A stretch of DNA of 64,000 nt from Marchantia polymorpha subsp. ruderalis (taxonomy: Eukaryota > Streptophyta > Marchantiopsida > Marchantiales > Marchantiaceae): contig AP031357.1 of the NCBI GenBank assembly GCA_037833965.1, positions 3,244,001 through 3,308,000 of the forward strand, in the 5' to 3' direction. The translations under genes were made by a program, and so were the position numbers. Of the stretch, positions 58,141 to 64,000 are shown one piece after another. Within the stretch, counting starts at the first letter, position 1. Each line of letters begins with the position of its first letter. Below the pieces are notes generated by a model, which did no database searches, was not told where the DNA came from, and saw only the letters and a list, made by a program, of their open reading frames with translations.

Positions 58141-60362
58141 GACCGCGACAAGTGAGACGGCAGGAAATAGGTGTCACGAAGCCATTGACGCTGTATACAT
58201 CAGTCCTGGGGACTGTACGTCCTGGAATCTACAGGAGGCTTTGGGATCCGTGAAGCACTAGGAAACAAAGTCCACCCACTTTCGTGTACCTCGCTCACGC
58301 GCATGACAAAATATATCTGGCTTCGATCCGATCTATCGGGGTCGCTCTTCTCAAATTTAAGGACCCCACCTTCTTGGCCCCTTGCTCGGAAGTTTGGCCC
58401 ATCTCTTGATCAGGTGTTGCCAAGCTCGCCCCAGTATTCATTCAACTGTAGACGCCAAACCGGAATCTGCCTCCAAATTCCCTTGTCCGATTACGAATAG
58501 CTTGCAGGGTTTTTTTTTTTTTTTAGCTGCTCAGCACGCGTGCTGCAGGCGTATCACTTAGCCGAGTCAGGGGAGGAGGTCGACGAAGCGGATGAAGGCA
58601 TGAAGGTCAGAAGGTACTGCGAAGGATGGAGCTCACATCGATTGTATCTGTACACGTAGATAGATACGGCGGAGTTTTGGCTCCTTGCACAATGATATCT
58701 CATCTGTCTGCGGAGGAGCCGCAAGCAGCCTGAAGAAGTCAAGAACAGATCCGAAGCTCAAGCTTTCTTTCCGCTTTCTGAGTTGTGCCTTCGTGAGGCA
58801 GGACTTGATCTTTGTCCGATTCACTTGTCCTCGTGTCACTTATGGTCTCCTATTGTTGGCTTGGTTGCTCATATGCAATCTGCTTACAAGCTTTCGCAAG
58901 AGGAATGATTGAATGAAAGTCATAGTAAACTGGTACATACATATCTCACAGAAATCTTCGCAGCGACTCGCGTCATTCCGACCTCTGGGACTGGCAGACG
59001 ATCTGTGTCGGACTGTCAGCTCCAATAGAGATGAAGGTTTGAATCCCACTGTTTAGTCTACTTCGTTCGAGGTCGAGATCGGAAAACTAAATCCGAAGCA
59101 CGTAGACGAATATCCCCGTGGACCACCGGATCAAGTGCGTCATAAATCGTTTCAACCATTCCAGATGGCTCCTGCTGCCGTTTTTCTGACCTCCCACCGA
59201 TGATCGCTTATCCTGCCACATCACTTCGCGTTCCCCCCAGCATCAACCTCGATCGGGGTGAATTTTGACAAACTAAAGCAGTCGCAGAGATTCAAGAGTC
59301 ATCGTCCTCGTGCTCCTCCTCGAGCTCAAGCTCGTGCTCGTCTTCGTCTTCGTCCTCCTTCTCATTACCCAAGAAATCGGTTCAAACTTTACCCTTCTCC
59401 ACAAAAAAATCCTCAGAAGCTACAAATCAAGGGCCGAGACAAAACTAGCCGCTACACTTCGTTATCTCTACAGAATGCGCTCGAACCAGACGGAAGAGAT
59501 TGACACTCCCACCTCTGTCACTCTCACTCACACCTCTCTCCTTTCATTCGCTCCATCAGTATATTGGGATCTCTACCGAATGCACTGGAACACCATTTTG
59601 AGAGAGAAACGATGGCAAACACTTTGCACAAAAAAAAACCACGAAGAGAAAACTGAGAAAAACACGAACATAAACCTGAACACAAGAACGAAAGCACGAA
59701 CAGAAAACCAAGAAGAACCCAAGCAAAAATCTGAACACACTACATTGACTTATACTGTCAGTTCTTCAAGTAAAAGTAATGTCGAAACACCAATACACAA
59801 AGAGTCGAGCCAAACTCACTACTCGTAGGTAGACTAAAAGTCGAAGCTAAGGGGAAAAACCCCGACGCGTAAGGCTCAACTCGAAGAACTGACAGTTCTT
59901 CGAGTTCGCCACGAATATAACCCACGGAAGGTGTCGACTCCATCCAACGTTCCTCGCCCGTCTGCCGCGGCCCAACGTTAGCCGACTCCCAACGTTCCCC
60001 GACTCCAACTCGAACTCAACGTGTCTCCACTCAAATCGACCCAACGTCTCGAGCCATGACACCACCTACTAACTCGATAACCAAAATGCATAAAGTGTGA
60101 ACAAAGTGTATTTTTACCACATTTCTCATTACATCTACTAAAATCTGTCCTTGTAATCAAACTACAACTCTGAGTAAAAACGTTAGACCCCTGATTATCA
60201 GTTTTGTTTCACTTGATAACTACAAAAAGTGATACTCTGCGTTAAGAACCAGATCCGACTAAACCCTTAGTGATACCGACATACGTGCATTCTAGACATC
60301 TACGATTATGGCCGGTACTTTCAATTTTACTAACTTTTTGAATTCTTGAGGTAAAAATTCTT
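58141..60362. other. GC-moderate stretch without a recognisable gene
   Basis: A CTCGTG/TCTTCG-type simple repeat at about 59305-59360 drives two long frames (59258-59503 and 59310-59828, +) that I do not accept as genes. A T run lies at 58510-58524. Two copies of an ACTG-x-CAGTTCTTC-x-AG motif occur near 59755-59771 and 59888-59904. The second lies in a perfect inverted repeat (59878-59906). Confidence 0.35.
59878..59906. repeat. Near-perfect 29-bp palindrome
   Basis: Arms AACTCGAAGAACTG and the exact complement meet around a single A. A related copy of one arm lies about 133 bp to the left. It may be a foldback trace of a short duplication. Confidence 0.8.
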
Positions 60363-60415
60363 GATGGCCACGTGAATTAGCCAGACAGAGCGTCTGGTTA
60401 ATTCACGTGGCCATC
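60363..60415. repeat. 24-bp inverted repeat containing two G-boxes
   Basis: Arms at 60363-60386 and 60392-60415 pair with one G-T type mismatch around a 5-nt loop (AGAGC). Each arm contains CACGTG, the G-box bound by bHLH and bZIP factors. Pairing extends outwards through an ATTCTT block with a small bulge. The loop is too short for a typical plant microRNA precursor. Confidence 0.9.
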
Positions 60416-61269
60416 TGATGCAAGAATCACGAGCGAGCTAATTTACGAGTGTCCTTTAGCTGAGATGTAGTTTAAAGGTGATATATGCGCTAATACATTT
60501 CAATCTATGATTATCTTAGGCTCCTAGTGTAATGGAGTCGTTTACGGCTCGGAGAATTGATAGCAATATCCAGTTCATAGCATTGTGAGTAGACTTCTTT
60601 ACCTTTATTGTGTATAATTCAAAATTTCAATATATTGAAAGAAGTGTTGATTTAGGCCACTGTGCCTCGTGAAGTGTTGAACCGTCTTTGCGTTTGGCTA
60701 TCTTGAAGGCGAAGCCTCTACTAAAGGGTGCTGACTGCTCTTCAAATGAAAGTGCTGATCATGAGCCAAGGCAGTTTAAGCGATTTGCTTGCGCAGTGAG
60801 AAAATAATACATGTATCAATTTTTCAAGCTTTTCTGGTGATGAGTCCTCAGTCTCGAGGAATTTCAGGCACTCTGATAGATGCAGTAGCCTATACAGATG
60901 GACATGGGTGATTTGCCAACTACCTCTATTTGCCTCTTAAATCAGAACACCGAAGTCAGGGATTCTCAGACTATTTTGTATTGATTCTTCCATCACGGGT
61001 CTCCTTCAATAGGGAGCACAGTATTTGGCTAATAAGGAAAATTTTTGTCCCCGTAGTCACAAGTTACTGCCCGTTACTTTCCTCTTTCTCCACTGATTGG
61101 ATAAAGGCATACAATCTACTTGATTGAGCTTTAGTGTCATGCCCTTCACTTTTCCTCTTGCAAGGGTGAGAGCTCCACCATGCTTCTCTTCTTTCAACAC
61201 ATCCATGACGCCTCTCTTTAAATTAAATAGAAAAAGTAGTAAATAGGGTTTTGCTGCTTCCAGTAGTGC
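60416..61269. other. Gene-free stretch between two hairpins
   Basis: No frame of note except a short one at 60930-61127 (+), which has no motif. The composition is moderate to AT-rich. Confidence 0.35.
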
Positions 61270-61416
61270 TTTTCTGCTGCTGCGAGGAAAACAATGACAC
61301 GAGCGATAATCACTTTCTTACTTCGAGGGGTGATTATCTTTCTTTCTCACTTCTAGAAATCTCCTTCGAGAAGTGATTATCGCTAACGTCATTGTATCCT
61401 GGCAGGAGGAGAAAAA
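61270..61416. repeat. Imperfect hairpin element with arms of about 46 bp
   Basis: The left arm (from about 61270) and right arm (to about 61416) pair with few mismatches. The inner part pairs CAATGAC at 61292 and GCGATAATCACTT with their complements at 61371-61394. The outer part pairs TTTTCT, CTGC and AGGA blocks. The loop is about 55 nt and itself holds a GTGATTATC copy of the arm sequence. The layout fits a short MITE or a small-RNA hairpin precursor. Confidence 0.8.
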
Positions 61417-61892
61417 AATGTTCCAGAAAATGTGAAGGTGAATAGACGAGAGAATGAACCCGAAGATGTATCTTCAAAGCGACAGTGCTTCCTCGATAAA
61501 ATCAGAAACTAGGTTCCATGGTTATGCGGAAAATAATCATCAAGCATGCACCTGGATGTAAAGACTGCAAGAGCTGTGGTCGGATCGAAGCCCTGACGGA
61601 ATGAATGGAAAAGGCCAGAAGTAGTTGGATTGGCCGAAGCAAGAAGGGTGTTGAAGCAAGAAGTTCATGCGGCGTCCTGGTGTTCGCGCGCCCAGCGGCA
61701 GGGCGACATCCATTGCGCGCGGCAGCGCTGAAACAAATTCAGGAGAAAAGATTCAAGACCGAATCCGCTGCAGTCAGTGAGTGATGGTAAAATGGTAAAT
61801 AGATCAAGCCCGTGGGACTCAAAGGGTCAAAAGGCTAAAAAACACAATACAAACAATCCAACTCCAAACTAGGAGAGAACCAAAAGAACCCC
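61417..61892. other. Stretch between hairpin and LINE
   Basis: No gene. The block at about 61781-61802 holds repeated TTTACCA-type units when read on the - strand and may be the 3' tail of the LINE copy. The part just right of it could be its 3' untranslated region. Confidence 0.4.
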
Positions 61893-62920
61893 CTAGCTAG
61901 TGCCCAAAGCACTAGAACAGTAACTAATAATATCTCTAATGTAACAACCTAAATCATAAGGCTCGAGTTGAAGCAGAGAAAAGAAATTCTCGACATCAAC
62001 TTTATGCGCTACTCGAATCTCTATATATCTAGTACAAGTAATAAACACATGCTCTTCATCCTCAACATTTCTCCCATCACATAGCCTACAAATCCGTTCA
62101 CTCCTATCAATATTCAACCAACGTCCTTCCTCAATTCCAAGCCTATGAGATCCTGTTCTATGCCTGACAATAATATGACGTAAAGATGTAGCAATCTCTA
62201 CAACAAGGTACCCTTGCTCACAATAAATAAGCATAGGATTCACATGAAGTTGATAAAACTGCATTTTAGTGCCTCCTCTCCTCCAAATGATGTTGAGAAA
62301 CTCCTCCTTAATACGCTCGCGAAGGGCCATAGGTTGCAGATCCCAATCCGATTCCGTCACATTCCACCTCAAAGACCAAGTCATCACATCTGCAAACCAT
62401 CCCTTGGAACGTGTGGCACGCAAAGCATGAAGAGGAAGTCGAGAAGCATCAAGAGATCTCACCCTTCTAATATAAGTGATGGTCAAGTAGAGAGCTTCAG
62501 CCTCAAGAGGTAGACAACCGGTTTCCGCAAGAAGAATAGCATAAGGAGTTTGGTTCCTTACACCTAACTCTTCTTGTAAGAAGATCTTTTGCACCCTCTC
62601 CACGCGCTCCCAACTTGTCTTCTTACTGCCAGGACCCCACACTTGTGTCCCATATAGAACCACCGGCAACACTAAACTCCTAAATAAAAATTTCCTAAGA
62701 CTCCAAGATACTAGATGAGCTCTTCTACATCGATTTAACAATGAATATAGAGCTTTGTAACCAGCTTCTATTCTCTTTTGTACACAAAGTGCCCAACTAT
62801 AATTCTGAGAAAAATCAATGCCTAAATATTTGTAACTCTTCACTTGTTCCAATTCTAGTCCCTTGTAAAAGAAAGAGAACTCGGATCTAGTGCCCACAAG
62901 AGTGAGAGAGACGGAACATC
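61893..62920 (-). mobile_element. LINE (non-LTR retrotransposon), 3' part only
   Basis: An open frame of about 340 codons without its own ATG continues to about 62920. It encodes the reverse-transcriptase thumb region (YKYLGIDFS near its N-terminus). Next comes the conserved VLYGTQVWGP block. Near the C-terminus is a zf-RVT zinc finger (CRLC, then H-x4-C in HVFITC). This is the usual C-terminal end of plant L1-type ORF2. The endonuclease and catalytic RT core (YADD) are missing, so the copy is 5'-truncated, as is common for LINEs. The remaining frame has no stop inside it, so it is young. The right boundary coincides with a sudden change to GC-rich DNA. Confidence 0.88.
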
Positions 62921-63460
62921 GTCACGAGGGTGGGCCGCCGCCATTCGGCGCGAAGAATTTGGAGCGCCACCGGCCGACTGACAGACTCATGACTGCGATG
63001 TGGTGGCACCGTGACACCGGTCCGGACTCTGCACGCAGCAGACAGAGGTGATCGGGACCGGGAGGAGGGCAGCCCTCGCGCGACGCCCCAAGTCAGTCAA
63101 CTTGGCGCAGGCTCAGGCAGGCGATTCGAGGGCGATCTCGCCCTGGATTGCATGCATAACGCACACTCTCCCGCCTGTCCCTTCCAAGCGGGCCACGGGC
63201 CGCAGCCTATCCCGCCGTCGGCGCGGCCAATTGGGGTCGCGCATGACTCGCGAAGAGACGCGCCGCGACGGACGCGAGGGAGGAGCGGGGAGCAGAGAAG
63301 AGCTGAGCTCTTGCGTTTCGGGACGGCCTGGGGTGGCGTCAGTCCACAGGGTCGCGCGGGGCAGGGCTACGCTTTGTCCGGTGTCGGGCTTGTCAGGCGA
63401 CCGGGTCGGGAGTGGAGCGGCTCGAGGTGCGAAAGTTTTCCTTTGCGGAAGTGAGAGACA
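62920..63460. other. GC-rich, CpG-dense island
   Basis: This roughly 540-bp block is far richer in G, C and CG dinucleotides than the rest of the window. Frames are open on both strands over most of it, as expected of GC-rich DNA, and their products (rich in Arg, Gly, Pro, Ala) show no motif. It could be a promoter or first exon of a gene to the right, a foreign insert, or contaminating sequence. Confidence 0.6.
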
Positions 63461-64000
63461 CACAAAAAATGTGAAGACCTCCTTGAACTACATGAGTTGA
63501 TAATGAAGAATGATGAGTATTATTCATCAGTCCACTACCATCATGCAATGTTCATGTATGTAATCCAAATGCACATTTCAAACGACTCATCAAGGGGATT
63601 GTTTGCGGGAAAACGATGAGGAGAATATCAGTGTATATGAATTTCATTCCATGTAAATTAGAATGTGACATTTTCAACCGCAGGACCACTTTGCATGATA
63701 CAAATGTGGACATCAATGACAAATCATCTAAGGAAAGTTACGAATCCAATCCAGCCAAATTGATTATTGGATTTGAGTCTATGGAGAGATGGATCAACTA
63801 TTGGTTGGATTATCTTACAAACACAATGTACAAGACTTTAGGTTCTGACTTAAAATATTAATGCTCGAAAGTCAAAGATAATCTTTTCTTTGAATGTTAT
63901 TTGCAGGAGGATTTTGTGTCTTTCAAAACTGCGGTGCTAAAGAAAAGTCCACCAAAATTCTTATGTTTAAAAAGATTTGAGCAAGGCATATTCTTCTAAA
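63461..64000. other. Right end of the window, short unrecognised frame
   Basis: A + strand frame at 63616-63861 starts at an ATG (81 codons). It reads like ordinary protein (FESMERWINYWLDYLTNTMYK) but shows no family feature. A following stretch, 63900-64000, stays open in one frame after a splice-acceptor-like TTTGCAG at about 63899-63905 and could be an exon cut by the window end. A partial gene cannot be excluded. Confidence 0.3.

Noticed and set aside
59030-59060. tRNA-like GGTTTGAATCCC block
   Set aside because: It resembles a T-arm but there is no D-arm, anticodon arm or acceptor pairing around it.
59258-59828. Two overlapping + strand frames of up to 172 codons
   Set aside because: Both begin in a CTCGTG/TCTTCG simple repeat, and the remainder is low-complexity Lys/Glu/Thr/Asn with no family match.
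63011-63500. GC-rich frames of about 150 codons on both strands
   Set aside because: Long frames on both strands are expected by chance in such GC-rich DNA; the products have no motif.

Overview
The window looks like nuclear DNA of a land plant, most likely a non-seed plant such as a liverwort or moss. The reasons are introns with GT-AG ends, a plant-type ZIP metal transporter, a secreted plant-type LRR protein, a plant intracellular LRR gene, TATA-box promoters and plant retroelements. Genes are sparse, about five in 64 kb. GC-moderate stretches alternate with very AT-rich stretches that hold old, heavily decayed Copia retroelements. The organism guess rests on general features and is low to moderate confidence.

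Layout. From 1 to 4.8 kb: no recognisable gene; AT-rich DNA from 1.34 to 3.4 kb with a faint Copia trace. From 4.8 to 6.9 kb: a four-exon ZIP zinc/iron transporter on the + strand. From 7.8 to 11.5 kb: AT-rich Copia remains. From 11.5 to 29.8 kb: GC-moderate DNA with only two recognisable genes, a pair of short paralogues on the - strand (19.6-19.8 and 24.2-24.5 kb) that resemble the phosphatase-1 inhibitor-3 family, each with its own TATA box. From 29.8 to 33.5 kb: a decayed Copia element on the - strand, recognisable from gag to RNase H. From 39.5 to 40.9 kb: an intracellular LRR gene on the + strand. From 41.95 to 44.07 kb: a complete-length but dead pogo/Tigger DNA transposon with both inverted repeats and a TA target duplication. 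From 46.35 to 47.18 kb: seven tandem copies of a 120-bp unit. From 48.1 to 51.6 kb: a five-exon gene for a secreted LRR protein of about 919 residues. From 52.7 to 57.4 kb: a Gypsy-type retroelement on the - strand. From 61.9 to 62.9 kb: the 3' part of a LINE. From 62.9 to 63.45 kb: a CpG-dense island.

The most interesting item is the Gypsy-type element at 52.7-57.4 kb. Besides gag, zinc knuckles, protease and integrase it carries a C5-cytosine DNA methyltransferase domain of DNMT3/DRM-like layout, and a PHD finger at the end of the integrase segment. It therefore pairs a DNA-methylation writer with a chromatin-reader domain. I recall a published report of methyltransferase-bearing retrotransposons in charophyte algae and dinoflagellates; the combination with a PHD finger and the presence here deserve a closer look.

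Other structure not explained by genes includes several long inverted repeats (14.8, 31.3, 33.9, 34.0, 35.4, 59.9, 60.4 and 61.3 kb), a perfect 66-bp tandem duplication at 26.9 kb, and a GA tract in the probable leader of one of the small paralogues. Large stretches (11.5-19.6, 20.2-24.2, 24.7-29.8, 35.4-39.5 kb) hold open frames of up to about 150 codons, but I see no motif or family resemblance in them and do not call them genes.
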